From Polyangium mundeleinium (GTDB taxonomy: Bacteria > Myxococcota_A > Polyangia > Polyangiales > Polyangiaceae), in contig NZ_JAQNDO010000001.1 of assembly GCF_028369105.1 (NCBI RefSeq), forward strand, positions 5,362,501-5,426,500: a DNA stretch of 64,000 nt. Reading direction: 5' to 3'. Both the position numbers and the translations under genes were made by a program. This document shows, one piece after another, positions 41,127-52,086 of this stretch (within the stretch, counting starts at the first letter, position 1; every line of letters starts with the position of its first letter). The notes below the pieces were generated by a model. The model saw only the letters and a program-made list of their open reading frames with translations. It was not told where the DNA came from and ran no database searches.

Positions 41127-41993
41127 GTGGCCCCGAGGGCCGAGGAGGAGTCGCCGATCGTGCAGGGTTCCGACATCACGTGGGCGCGTATCGCGGAAGG
41201 CAAGATCGTGGTCGCGACGAGCGCGCGGGCGTTCCTGCACGAAGAAGAGCTGGCCTTCGGCGGGCCGTTCTCGGTGCCGCCGGAGGGGCCGGCGAGCCTC
41301 GCAGCGACGCGGAATCTGCTCGATGGCGCGCTGGGCGTCGCGCAACGGGAAGGGGCCGCGCCGCCGCGGCGAGAGCTCACGCTCGCAGGCTGGATCCACC
41401 GTCTCGCAGGGTACTTTCACACGACCCACGCGACGCCCAGGCTCATGATCGAGGCCGCCGCGCGCTTCGAAGGGGAGGGGCGCGCGGCGCTCGCGGCGTG
41501 GGCGCATGAAAAGTCGCGCGACGAGCACGGGCACGATGCGCTCGCGCTGCGCGATCTCGCGTCGCTCGGCTACGACGCCCGCGCGCTCGTCGCCGCGCAC
41601 GTGCCGGAGACCGCGGCGGCGCTCGTCGATTTCTTCACGTCGCTCGTGCGTGGCCCGGGAGATCCAGCGCGGTGCGTGGGCTACGCGTTCGCGCTGGAGC
41701 GCCTCGCCGCGACGCGGAGCGCGGCCGAGGTGCGCGTGGTGCAAGCCGTGCTGCCGAGCGGCGTCGATGCGACGCGATGCCTGCGCGTGCACAGCGCTGC
41801 CGGCACCGACGCGGATCACGTCGACGACATCGTCACGCTCGTCTCCGGCCTCCCGCACGGCGAACGCGAGGCGATCGCGAGGGCCGCTTACGAGACCACC
41901 CGGATCGGGAGATTTGCGCGCGGGAGTTCGGCCCGCAGCGACGACGATCTTTCCGTGATGTTCGAGCCGTTTCGCGTCAAGCTCGGCGCTTGA
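41127..41993 (+). CDS. Heme-oxygenase-fold (possible di-iron) protein
   Basis: The 288-aa product uses GTG 41127, though later GTGs are possible. The central region is all-helical, with H-T-T-H-A-T-P-R-L, E-A-A-A-R-F-E and the E-K-S-R-D-E-H-G-H-D motif seen in TenA/PqqC/HDO-type heme-oxygenase-like proteins. The Glu/His pattern suggests a metal site as in HDOs. It is divergent from the halogenase-like gene (62 bp between starts), so shared regulation is plausible. It is followed 55 bp downstream by an Asp/Asn hydroxylase-like gene. Its substrate is unknown. Confidence 0.65.
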   Translation: MAPRAEEESPIVQGSDITWARIAEGKIVVATSARAFLHEEELAFGGPFSVPPEGPASLAATRNLLDGALGVAQREGAAPPRRELTLAGWIHRLAGYFHTTHATPRLMIEAAARFEGEGRAALAAWAHEKSRDEHGHDALALRDLASLGYDARALVAAHVPETAAALVDFFTSLVRGPGDPARCVGYAFALERLAATRSAAEVRVVQAVLPSGVDATRCLRVHSAAGTDADHVDDIVTLVSGLPHGEREAIARAAYETTRIGRFARGSSARSDDDLSVMFEPFRVKLGA

Positions 41994-42048
41994 CACGGGG
42001 GGCCCGCGTCGGCTGCGATGCTCGGCCTCTCGACAGGAGAGAGAGCGG

Positions 42049-42753
42049 ATGTACCAGAGGCGTCACGTCCCGAGCCCGCGCGCGCTGCCCAAGACCTATC
42101 GTTTCCTGCGGCTTCCGCTCGTGATCGACGTCGCGCCGATCGTCGCCGAGATCGAAGCGGCGGACATCACGTGGCTGCCGAGCCAGTGGAAGTGGCACCT
42201 CGGCACGTCGTTTTGCATCCTGCGCGGCGGCGAGGAGCGCGGCTGGCCCGGCAGTCGGCTCACGAGCGGCGGCGGCATCGACGCCCCTGCGCTCGCGCCT
42301 CTCCCGCGCCTGCGCGAGCTGCTCGACACGGCCTTTCCTGCGCGCCCCGTCTCGGCGTGGCTCGGGTTGAGCCCGCCGGATTCGCGCATCCATCTGCACG
42401 TCGACAACACGCCCCACTGGGACGAACACCACCGCTTCCACGTCCCGCTGATCACGACGCCGGCCGCGCGTCTCTGCGTCGCGGGCCGCTTCCTGCATCT
42501 GCCCGCGGGCACCGTGTGGGCCTTCAACAACAGCGTGCCGCACGGCGCGGAAAACCTTGGATCGCCGCGGATTCACCTCATGGTGGATCTGCCGCCCGTG
42601 CCGCCCGTCGAGGCCCTCGTCGCCGCGGGCACGCCGGAAGAAGGCGCGAAAGATCCCGAGGCGATGGCCCGTTTGTCGCGGGATCCGATGGCGTCGTTGC
42701 CCGAGACGATGAAGTCGGACGCGTATCTGCTCTGGCGACTCGCGCAGCAGTAG
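42049..42753 (+). CDS. Aspartyl/asparaginyl beta-hydroxylase-like oxygenase
   Basis: The 234-aa product starts at ATG 42049. It has the cupin-like Fe/2-OG core of PF05118-type enzymes: I-H-L-H-V-D-N-T-P-H-W (first Fe His), R-F-H-V-P-L (2-OG-binding Arg), then F-N-N-S-V-P-H-G-A-E-N (second Fe His) and R-I-H-L-M-V-D. Members hydroxylate Asp/Asn/His side chains in peptides or free amino acids. Following the heme-oxygenase-fold gene, it looks like a tailoring enzyme. The Asp-rich tail of the NHLP protein (H-D-Y-D-P) is a possible target, but this is speculative. Confidence 0.75.
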   Translation: MYQRRHVPSPRALPKTYRFLRLPLVIDVAPIVAEIEAADITWLPSQWKWHLGTSFCILRGGEERGWPGSRLTSGGGIDAPALAPLPRLRELLDTAFPARPVSAWLGLSPPDSRIHLHVDNTPHWDEHHRFHVPLITTPAARLCVAGRFLHLPAGTVWAFNNSVPHGAENLGSPRIHLMVDLPPVPPVEALVAAGTPEEGAKDPEAMARLSRDPMASLPETMKSDAYLLWRLAQQ

Positions 42754-42818
42754 TCCGCGCGGGGCAGGGGAGGGGGGCGCGTGGTTCGCGTCCGGACCAA
42801 ACCCGGCTCGACGAACCT

Positions 42819-42842
42819 GAAACGTTTCCTTACGGAACGTTC
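42819..42842. promoter_or_regulatory. Tandem AACGTT palindromes upstream of actA
   Basis: GAAACGTTTC (42819-42828) and GAACGTTC (42835-42842) are two perfect palindromes with centres 15 bp apart, in the 263-bp gap before actA. They may form a binding site for an unidentified regulator. No clear -10/-35 pair was found. Confidence 0.35.
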
Positions 42843-42909
42843 TTCTGTGGCCGAAAATGTCCCTACATGTGGCCCGACGAACCGTTGGTCGGACCGTAAG
42901 GGGAGGGGC

Positions 42910-42924
42910 GCGGCAAGTTGCCGC
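42910..42924. promoter_or_regulatory. RegA/PrrA-like palindrome upstream of actA
   Basis: GCGGCAAGTTGCCGC is a perfect odd palindrome fitting the GCGNC-N5-GNCGC form described for RegA/PrrA-type regulators, as I recall it. It ends 92 bp before the actA ATG. A RegB/RegA pair is encoded just after the operon. Confidence 0.45.
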
Positions 42925-43016
42925 AGGTGTGCGGCGCTTTGCCATCTTGCCCTCGTCGGCTGGGGACGGCAAAACCCGCCCGCGTCGTCGGGAATTCCCG
43001 ATGATCGAGCGTCCAC

Positions 43017-43670
43017 ATGGCGAGATACCTATTCCCAAAGTGGTCCAACCGGGTGCTGCCGATGGTGGCCGCCTTCGTACTTGCTCCGCTTGGCACCGCG
43101 GCTGCGGGCGGCCTTTGGTACTACGGTACCAACAAGCACGTCGAAGTTGGCTACACGCCCACACAACCCGTGGACTACAGCCACAAGCTGCATGCCGGCG
43201 ATCTCGGCATCGACTGCCGTTACTGTCATACGGCCGTCGATAAGAGCGCCCAAGCGTCCGTCCCCTCCACCGAGACGTGCATGAACTGCCACTCGAAGGT
43301 GAAGACGGATAGTCAAAAGCTTCTTCCCGTGCGGGAGAGCTTCGCCTCGGGGAACCCCATCCCCTGGGTACGCGTCCACAACCTGGCCGACTACGCGTAC
43401 TTCAACCACCAGGCCCACGCGACCGCAGGAGTGGCTTGTCAGAGCTGCCACGGCCGCGTCGACCAGATGATCAAGGTGAGTCAAGCCCAGCCCCTCTCCA
43501 TGGGCTGGTGCCTCGACTGTCATCGGAATCCCGAGCCGAACCTCCGGGATCCGAAGGACATCACCAAGATGGTCGACGAGACCGTGCCGGCGAGCGTCGC
43601 GAACCTCGCGGCACCGCCCTCCCAGCGCAAGGTCTCGCCTCCCGTTCATTGCTCGGGGTGCCACCGATGA
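43017..43670 (+). CDS. actA: Alternative complex III subunit ActA, pentaheme cytochrome c
   Basis: The 217-aa product has an N-terminal membrane anchor (V-L-P-M-V-A-A-F-V-L-A-P-L) and five CxxCH heme sites: C-R-Y-C-H, C-M-N-C-H, C-Q-S-C-H, C-L-D-C-H and C-S-G-C-H. That is exactly the ActA count in alternative complex III, the quinol:electron-acceptor oxidoreductase that replaces bc1. It faces the periplasm and passes electrons toward ActE or cytochrome c. It is first in a 12-gene operon and overlaps actB by 4 nt. Confidence 0.93.
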   Translation: MARYLFPKWSNRVLPMVAAFVLAPLGTAAAGGLWYYGTNKHVEVGYTPTQPVDYSHKLHAGDLGIDCRYCHTAVDKSAQASVPSTETCMNCHSKVKTDSQKLLPVRESFASGNPIPWVRVHNLADYAYFNHQAHATAGVACQSCHGRVDQMIKVSQAQPLSMGWCLDCHRNPEPNLRDPKDITKMVDETVPASVANLAAPPSQRKVSPPVHCSGCHR

Positions 43671-46647
43671 AGCGAGCTCCGTATCCCATCGAGCCGGATA
43701 CGTCCGGAAAGAACTACTGGCGGAGCGTCGACGAGCTCGAGAAGTCGCCGTCGTTCGCAGAGGACCTCACGCGCGAGTTCCCGGAGGGCGCCGCCGAGGC
43801 GCCGCAAGGGACGAGCCGCCGAGGCTTCCTCGCCATCATGGGCGCATCGATGGCCCTCGGCGGACTCGCGGCGTGCCGCAGGCCCGAAGAGGTCATCGTC
43901 CCCTACACGCGCGCGCCGGAGGAGATCGTCCCCGGCCGTCCGCTCTTCTTCTCGACCGCGATGCCGATCCTCGGCACCGCGATCGGCCTCGTCGTCGAGA
44001 CGCACGAGGGCCGGCCGACGAAGATCGAGGGCAACCCCCGCCACCCCGAGAGCCTCGGGGCGACGAACTCGTTCGTGCAAGCGTCGGTGCTCGATCTCTA
44101 CGATCCCGATCGCAGCCAGAGCCCGCAGGAGAAGGGCGAGGCGCGGACGTGGGACGACGCGAGCGTGTTTCTGCGCAAGCTCGGCGACGACGCGAAGAAG
44201 AAGAACGGCAAGGGGCTCGCGGTCCTCGTCGAGGATCACCGCTCGCCCACGGTCGCCGCGCAGCTCGACGCGCTCCTCAAGCTGATGCCTGACGCGCGCG
44301 TCGTGCGCTACGAGGCGTTCGGCCGGGACGTGACGGAGGAAGCCGCGCGGATCGCCTTCGGCAAGGCGCTCGTGCCCATCTACGACATCGGCGCGGCCGA
44401 CGTCGTGGTCTCGCTCGACGCGGACTTCCTCCTCAACGAGGGCAGCGTCGTGAAGAACGTGCGCGCCTTCGCGGACCGGCGGAACCCGGACAGCAAGGAC
44501 AAGCCGATGAACCGGTTCTACGCGATCGAGAGCTCCTTCTCGGTCACGGGGACGAGCGCGGATCATCGGTTGCGCCTCCAGAGCCACAAGATCCCGGCGC
44601 TCGCGTACGCGCTCGCGCAGGAGATCGCCGCGGCCGCGAAGGTGGAGCTGCCGGCGGACATCACGTCCGCGCTCGGCGGCGCCGGCGCGCTCGATCCGCA
44701 GGCCACGAAGATGGTCAAGGCCATCGCGGCCGACATCGCGAAGCGGAACGGCGCGGCCTTGATCGTCGTGGGGCGCAAGCAGCCCCCGGCCGTGCACGCG
44801 CTCTTCCACGCGGTGCATCGCGCGATCGGCGCGGTCGGCAAGACCGTGAAGCTCGTGCGCCCGTTCGACGAGGTGAAGGGCGGCCCGGCCGAGGTCGTGA
44901 CCCTCGGCAAGGACCTCCAGGCAGGCACGATCGACACGTTGATCGTGCTCGGCGGCAACCCTGCGTTCAACGCGCCCGCGGACGTCCGCGACGCGTTCAC
45001 GAAGGCGAAGACGCTGGTCCACGTGGGCACGCACGTCGACGAGACGGGCAAGGCCGCGGCGTGGCACCTGAACCGCGCGCACGCGCTGGAGAGCTGGGGC
45101 GACGTCCGGTCCGAGGACGGCACGGGCGCGCTCGTCCAGCCGCTCATCGCGCCGATGTACGGCGGCAAGACCGACGCGGAGATCCTCGAGATCTTCCTCG
45201 GCGGTACGCGCAAGGGCTACGACCTCGTCCGCGCGAGCTGGCACGGCGCGCAGTCGCTCGTCGCCGACTTCGAGCGTGACTTCCGGCGCGCCCTGCACGA
45301 CGGCCTCTGGAAGGACAGCGCCTTCCCGGCCGAGACGGCGGATCTCGACGCGGCGAAGGTCGGCGCGGCGATCAAGGCGCAGAAGGCCGTGGCGCCCAAG
45401 GGCGACCTCGAGGTCATCTTCGACCCGGATCCGCACACGTGGGACGGCCGGTACGCGAACAACGGCTGGCTCCAGGAGATGCCGGACCCGATGGCGAAGC
45501 TCACCTGGGGCAACGTCGCGTCCCTCTCGCCCAAGACGGCGAAGGGGCTCGGCGTGGTCGATGGGGATCTCGTCAACGTGAGCGCGAACGGCGCGACGGT
45601 GACGCTCCCCGCGCTCGTGGCGCCGGGGCTGGCCGAAGGGACGATCCTCGTCACGATCGGTCAGGGCCGGAGCGCGGTCGGTCGGGTCGGCAAGAACATC
45701 GGCGTCGACACGGGCGCCTTGCGCACGAGCGCGGGCTTCCACGTCGCGGACGGCGTGTCGATCACGAAGGCGGGCGGCTCGACGAAGCTCTCGCGGACGC
45801 AGGAGCACTTCCTCACGGAGGGCCGACCGCTCGTGCACGAGGCGTCGTTCGCCAAGTACCAGGAGAACCCGCAGGTCGTCCCGCCGCCGAAGAAGTACCT
45901 GAGCCTCTTCGAGGAGCGGAAGTACGACAAGGGCCATGCCTGGGGCATGACGATCGATCTCGCCGCGTGCGTCGGCTGCAACGCTTGCAGCATCGCGTGC
46001 CAGGCGGAGAACAACATCCCGATCGTCGGCGCCGAGGGCGTGCAGAAGTCGCGCGAGATGCACTGGATGCGGATGGATCGTTACTTCGAGGGCGACCTCG
46101 AGAACCCGACGAGCGTCTCGCAGCCGATGATGTGCGTGCACTGCGAGAACGCGCCGTGCGAAGAGGTCTGCCCGGTCGCGGCGACGACGCACAGCCCCGA
46201 GGGGCTGAACGAGATGACGTACAACCGGTGCATCGGCACCAAGTACTGCGCGAACAACTGCCCCTTCAAGGTCCGAAGGTTCAACTACTTCGACTACACG
46301 AAGGACACGATCGAGCAGCACAAGATGCAGATGAACCCGGACGTCACGGTGCGGAGCCGAGGCGTCATGGAGAAGTGCACGTACTGCGTGCAGCGCATCA
46401 ACCGCGCGAAGATCTCCGCGAAGGCGGAGGGTCGCGAGCGTCTCCGCGACGGCGAGGTGGTGACGGCGTGCCAGGCAGCGTGCCCGGCGCAGGCCATCCA
46501 CTTCGGCGACCTGAACGACAAGCAGAGCGAGGTGGCCAAGCGCGCCGCCGGGCCGCGCGGATACAGGCTCCTGGAGGAGCTCAACGTCCGCCCGCGCACG
46601 TCGTACCTCGCCAAGATCAAGAACCCCAACCCTGAGCTGGAGGGGGC

Positions 46648-46651
<4 letters not shown>
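43667..46651 (+). CDS. actB: Alternative complex III subunit ActB, Tat-exported Fe-S protein
   Basis: The start ATG 43667 overlaps the actA stop. The 994-aa product has a Tat signal ([11 protein letters not shown]) followed by a Cys at A-A-C. A molybdopterin-oxidoreductase-like domain (B1, to ~730) lacks the usual cofactor Cys/Fe-S motif. A ferredoxin-like B2 domain holds cluster motifs [35 protein letters not shown] and C-T-Y-C. It carries electrons from quinol sites at ActC to the cytochromes. The fused B1-B2 form is standard for ActB. Confidence 0.93.
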
Positions 46652-48160
<1,509 letters not shown>

Positions 48161-48168
<8 letters not shown>

Positions 48169-48727
48169 GGCTCATCGTCACGAAGAGCTCGAGGAGGAGG
48201 CGGCGAAGCCGTTCGGCCTCATGGGCTACTTCCTCACGCCCGGCGAGCTGATGCACGCCTGTGAGAAGCTGAAGAACGCAGGGTACAAGGACTTCGACGC
48301 GCAGACTCCGTTCCCCGTGCACGGCCTGGAGAAGGCGATGGGGCTGCCCCCGTCGAAGATGCCGTGGATCGTGCTGACCTGCGGGACGGTGGGCCTGCTC
48401 AGCGCGATCGCGCTGACGGCGTTCGTCTCGTTCGACTACCCGCTCGTCATCAGCGGCAAGCCGTCGTTCTCGTACCAGGCCTACGTGCCGATCATGTTCG
48501 AGCTGACGGTGCTTTTCTCGGCGTTTGGTGCGTTCTTCGGCTTGTGGGGCGTGAACCGCCTGCCGATGTTCTACCACCCGTCGATGAAGCACCCGTCCTT
48601 CCCGCGTGCGACGGACGACGCGTTCTTCGTCACCGTCGAGGCGAAGGACCCCAAATACGACGCGTCGAAGACGAGGAAGCTCCTCGAGGAGCTCGGCGCG
48701 CGTGAGATCGTGGAGGTCACGGAATGA
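48161..48727 (+). CDS. actD: Alternative complex III subunit ActD (DUF3341)
   Basis: GTG 48161 is inside the last codons of actC (8-nt overlap). The 188-aa product has the DUF3341 pattern: [16 protein letters not shown] near the N-terminus, a loop G-L-P-P-S-K-M-P, two membrane helices and a [10 protein letters not shown]-terminal strand. ActD is a structural membrane subunit. Confidence 0.9.
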
Positions 48728-49335
48728 GGCCCGCCGCATTCCTCTTGTTCGCGCTGGCCCTCGCGGGCTGCCGCGGCAACAAAAGCGAGGAGCCGCCGGT
48801 CCATGTCTTCGGAGACATGGACTGGCAGCCCAAGTACCAGTGGGGTGAGGCGAGCTCGTTCTTCGAGGACGGCCGCGCGATGCGGCCGATCGTCGACGGG
48901 ACGGTGGCGGTCGGCCACCTGGACGAGGACGACGCGTATCACCGCGGCAAGGACGCGAAGGGCGAGTTCATCGGCCGCGCGCCGGTCGAGGTGGACGAGA
49001 AGCTCGTTCGTCGTGGCCAGGAGCGCTTCAACATCTACTGCGCGCCTTGCCACGACATGTCGGGCAGCGGCCGCGGGATGGTGGTGCAGCGCGGGTTCCC
49101 CCCGCCGGTCGAGCTCTCGTCGGATCGCGTCCGGACCATGCCGGACGGGCAGATCTTCGACACCATCTCGCACGGCGTCCGGAACATGCCGGCGTATCGC
49201 AAGCAGATCCCGGTGGCTGACCGGTGGGCCATCGTCACGTGGGTGAGGGTGCTCGGCAAGAGCCAGCATGCCTCGATCGACGACGTGCCCGCCGACAAGC
49301 GCAACGCGATCGATCCAGAAGGAGACGCGCAATGA
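48724..49335 (+). CDS. actE: Alternative complex III subunit ActE, monoheme cytochrome c lipoprotein
   Basis: The 203-aa product starts with an ATGA overlap. A lipoprotein signal ends L-A-G-C. One heme site, C-A-P-C-H, is at ~103, with axial Met candidates in R-N-M-P-A-Y. The anchored periplasmic cytochrome relays electrons from ActA to the CoxB cytochrome domain. Confidence 0.92.
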   Translation: MRPAAFLLFALALAGCRGNKSEEPPVHVFGDMDWQPKYQWGEASSFFEDGRAMRPIVDGTVAVGHLDEDDAYHRGKDAKGEFIGRAPVEVDEKLVRRGQERFNIYCAPCHDMSGSGRGMVVQRGFPPPVELSSDRVRTMPDGQIFDTISHGVRNMPAYRKQIPVADRWAIVTWVRVLGKSQHASIDDVPADKRNAIDPEGDAQ

Positions 49336-50567
49336 GCCAGGCGGCGGCAATGACCGCAGGTCGGGCCACGGGCGAGAAGTCGAAGAGCGACGACGCCCGG
49401 AAGCTCCCGAAAGACGTGGGCGACTCGCTCACGAAGGCGGGCATGGGGCTCGCGGTCGTGGGCGTGGTGGCGGCGGGTGCCGGATATGCGATGGACCCGA
49501 AGCGATTCGCGGCCTCGTATCTGATCGGCTTCCTGTACGTCGCGACGGTCGCGCTCGGCGGCCTGTTCTTCGTCCTGGTCCAGCACCTCGCGCGCGCGGG
49601 CTGGTCGGTGGCGGCGCGGCGGCAGATGGAGTGGCTCGCGGGCCTCCTGCCTGCGGTCGCGGTCCTCTCGATTCCGATCTTCGTCTGGGCGCACGACCTC
49701 TACCATCACTGGATGGGGCCGCAGGCGGCGACGGATCCGATCCTGCAGAAGAAGGCGGGGTACCTGAACCCCAACTTCTTCTATGGTCGGTCGGCGTTCT
49801 ACGTCCTCGTGTGGGTGGCTCTCGGCCTCTACTTCACGCGCACGAGCCGCGCGCAGGACGAGAGCGGGGACACCAAGCTCACCGAGAAGATGCAGGCGGC
49901 GAGCGCGCCGGCGATGATCCTCTTCGCCCTGACGACGACGTTCGCGGCGTTCGATTGGGTGATGAGCCTCGACCCGCACTGGTACTCGACCATCTTCGGC
50001 GTGTACGTGTTCGCGGGGTGCGCGACGAGCTCGCTCTCGGTGCTCGCGCTGATCACGGTGCAGCTCCAGCAGCGCGGCTACTTCCGCAAGATCAGCACGA
50101 TCGAGCACCGGCACGATATCGGCAAGCTGCTCTTCGGGTTCATCGTCTTCTTCGCGTACATCGGCTTCTCGCAGTTCCTGCTGATCTGGTACGCCGACAT
50201 CCCCGAGGAGACGATCTGGTACCACCACCGCTGGGACGACGCGGGCTGGGCGAAGGTGAGCCTCGCGATCCTCTTCGGTCACTTCGTGATCCCCTTCCTC
50301 CTTCTGCTCTCGCGGCACGTGAAGCGGAATGCGCTGGGGCTCTCGGTCGGCGCCGTGATCATGCTGGTCATGCACTACGTCGACCTCTACTGGCTCGTCA
50401 TGCCGACGTTCGACCACCACTTCCACTTCAGCGTGGTGGACATCTGCGGCCTGCTCGGACCGCTCGGCATCGCGGCGTTCCTGGTTGCGCGGCAGGCAGC
50501 AAAAGGCCCGCTCTACCCGCTCCGTGATCCTCGGCTCGCCGAGACCGTGAAGGTGGACAATCCATGA
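49332..50567 (+). CDS. actF: Alternative complex III subunit ActF
   Basis: The 411-aa membrane protein has about ten helices, H-D-L-Y-H-H-W and W-Y-H-H-R-W-D loops, and a basic N-terminal tail. It is the second NrfD-like subunit (ActF), paired with ActC. The ATGA overlap with actE is seen at its start; it ends overlapping the next ATG. Confidence 0.9.
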   Translation: MSQAAAMTAGRATGEKSKSDDARKLPKDVGDSLTKAGMGLAVVGVVAAGAGYAMDPKRFAASYLIGFLYVATVALGGLFFVLVQHLARAGWSVAARRQMEWLAGLLPAVAVLSIPIFVWAHDLYHHWMGPQAATDPILQKKAGYLNPNFFYGRSAFYVLVWVALGLYFTRTSRAQDESGDTKLTEKMQAASAPAMILFALTTTFAAFDWVMSLDPHWYSTIFGVYVFAGCATSSLSVLALITVQLQQRGYFRKISTIEHRHDIGKLLFGFIVFFAYIGFSQFLLIWYADIPEETIWYHHRWDDAGWAKVSLAILFGHFVIPFLLLLSRHVKRNALGLSVGAVIMLVMHYVDLYWLVMPTFDHHFHFSVVDICGLLGPLGIAAFLVARQAAKGPLYPLRDPRLAETVKVDNP

Positions 50568-51232
50568 GCAAGAAGAAGAAGAAGAACCAGGGCCGCGCGG
50601 AGTCCGCGGCCGAGGAGACCTCGAAGGTGTCCTCGGGCGACGACGAGTCCACCTCCGAGGAGCGCGAGGACGGCGCGGAGGCCAGCGCGCACGCCGAGGA
50701 TCACGACGATCACGGCGGCGACGCGCACGAGGGTGGCCACGGGCACGGCGGGCATGACCCGGTCGAGGACGATAGGCCGCGCAACGGCCTCATTGTGCTC
50801 GTCACGGTCATCACCTGCGTGGTCGTGGTGGCTCTCTGCGTCTTCGTGCGCGAGGTCTTCAACTACTACGTGGAGCGCGAGCTCCACGACAAGGTCCTCT
50901 CGCTCCAGTCGAGCGACCTTCGGGCCCTTCGCGCCGCCGAGCAGCAGAAGCTCACGCACTACCAGTGGGTGAGCAAGAAGGACGGCGTCGTGCGAATCCC
51001 GACGGATCGAGCGGTCGAGCTGACGATCGCGGGCTATCGGCAGCCGCCCATGGCCCCGCCTCTGAAGGAGGAGCCGGCCCCCACGCCCCCGCAGGACAAG
51101 CCCGAGGAGAACAAGGGCGAGAACAAGGGCGAGGAGAAGAAGGACGGCGCCAAGGTCGAGGAGAAGGGCGACAAGAAGGGCGAACCCACGGAGAAGAAGC
51201 CCGAGGACAAGCCCAAGGAGCCCAAGAAGTGA
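50564..51232 (+). CDS. His-rich, single-pass membrane protein of the act-cox operon
   Basis: The 222-aa product starts with an ATGA overlap with actF. The N-terminus is Lys-rich (M-S-K-K-K-K-K-N), then Glu/Ser-rich, then His-rich (A-H-E-G-G-H-G-H-G-G-H). One membrane helix is at ~80-102, followed by a periplasmic stretch with H-Y-Q-W-V-S-K-K-D-G-V-V-R-I-P and a long Lys/Glu/Pro tail. The H-Y-Q-W...I-P-x-x-R-A-V/M-E-L pattern resembles small proteins found in caa3 operons, but the function is unknown. Metal storage or assembly beside SCO1 is plausible. Confidence 0.65.
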   Translation: MSKKKKKNQGRAESAAEETSKVSSGDDESTSEEREDGAEASAHAEDHDDHGGDAHEGGHGHGGHDPVEDDRPRNGLIVLVTVITCVVVVALCVFVREVFNYYVERELHDKVLSLQSSDLRALRAAEQQKLTHYQWVSKKDGVVRIPTDRAVELTIAGYRQPPMAPPLKEEPAPTPPQDKPEENKGENKGEEKKDGAKVEEKGDKKGEPTEKKPEDKPKEPKK

Positions 51233-52086
51233 TGGTTCGTCCGGGCCGCTTCCTTATGTTCGTCGCTGCCGCGCTCACGGCGGCCGTGGTCACGCTTGCG
51301 CCGGTTTCGCCGGCGTTCGCGGGGGACCCGGCGCTGCCGAAGGAGCTCGAAGGCGTGGACATCGAGGAGCGACCCGGCGCCGTCCTTCCGGCGGACGCGA
51401 AGCTCCGGGATCACGAGGGGCGCGACGTCACGCTGGGCAGTTATCTCGACGGCGAGCACCCGGTGATCCTGGTGCTCGCGTATTACGAGTGCCCGATGCT
51501 CTGCTCGCTGGTCGTGAACGGCCTGCTCCAGGGCATGAAGGGCCTCGCCTGGACGGCGGGCAAGGAGTACCGCGTCGTCGTCGTCAGCTTCGATCCCCGC
51601 GATACGTACGAGACGGCGCGCAAGAAGCGCGACTCGTACCTCGGCGTGTATGGCCGACCCGTGGCGGATCGGGGATGGGATTTCCTGGTGGGGGAGGAGG
51701 CCCAGGTGCGTCGCGTGGCCGACGCGGTGGGCTTCCGGTACCGCTGGGAAGAGGCGACGCAGCAGTATGCGCACGCGGCGGGCGTCTTCGTGTTCACGCC
51801 CGACAACAAGCTCTCGCGGACGCTGTACGGGCTCAACTACAGCGCGAAAGATCTCGAGCTGTCGTTGCTCGAGGCGTCGCAGGGCAAGCTCGCGTCCGCG
51901 TGGGGCCGCGTGCTCCTGTTCTGCTTTCATTACGATCCCGCAGAAAACAAGTATGTCCTCGCGACGAGGCGTCTGATGAAGGCGGGCGGTGTGTTCACGG
52001 TGCTGGGCCTTGGGGGTATGATCCTCGGGTTCTGGCGGCGTGAGCGTCGTCGCGCGTCGAAGTCGACGGATGGAGCTCTGGCATGA
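51232..52086 (+). CDS. SCO1/SenC-family copper chaperone
   Basis: The 284-aa product has a signal peptide (P-V-S-P-A-F-A), a thioredoxin-like SCO domain with the copper motif C-P-M-L-C (~87) and the distal His in Y-A-H-A-A-G-V-F-V (~185), and a C-terminal membrane helix. It delivers copper to the CuA site of CoxB, which follows it with a 4-nt overlap. The C-terminal anchor is a variant seen in caa3 operons. Confidence 0.9.
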   Translation: MVRPGRFLMFVAAALTAAVVTLAPVSPAFAGDPALPKELEGVDIEERPGAVLPADAKLRDHEGRDVTLGSYLDGEHPVILVLAYYECPMLCSLVVNGLLQGMKGLAWTAGKEYRVVVVSFDPRDTYETARKKRDSYLGVYGRPVADRGWDFLVGEEAQVRRVADAVGFRYRWEEATQQYAHAAGVFVFTPDNKLSRTLYGLNYSAKDLELSLLEASQGKLASAWGRVLLFCFHYDPAENKYVLATRRLMKAGGVFTVLGLGGMILGFWRRERRRASKSTDGALA

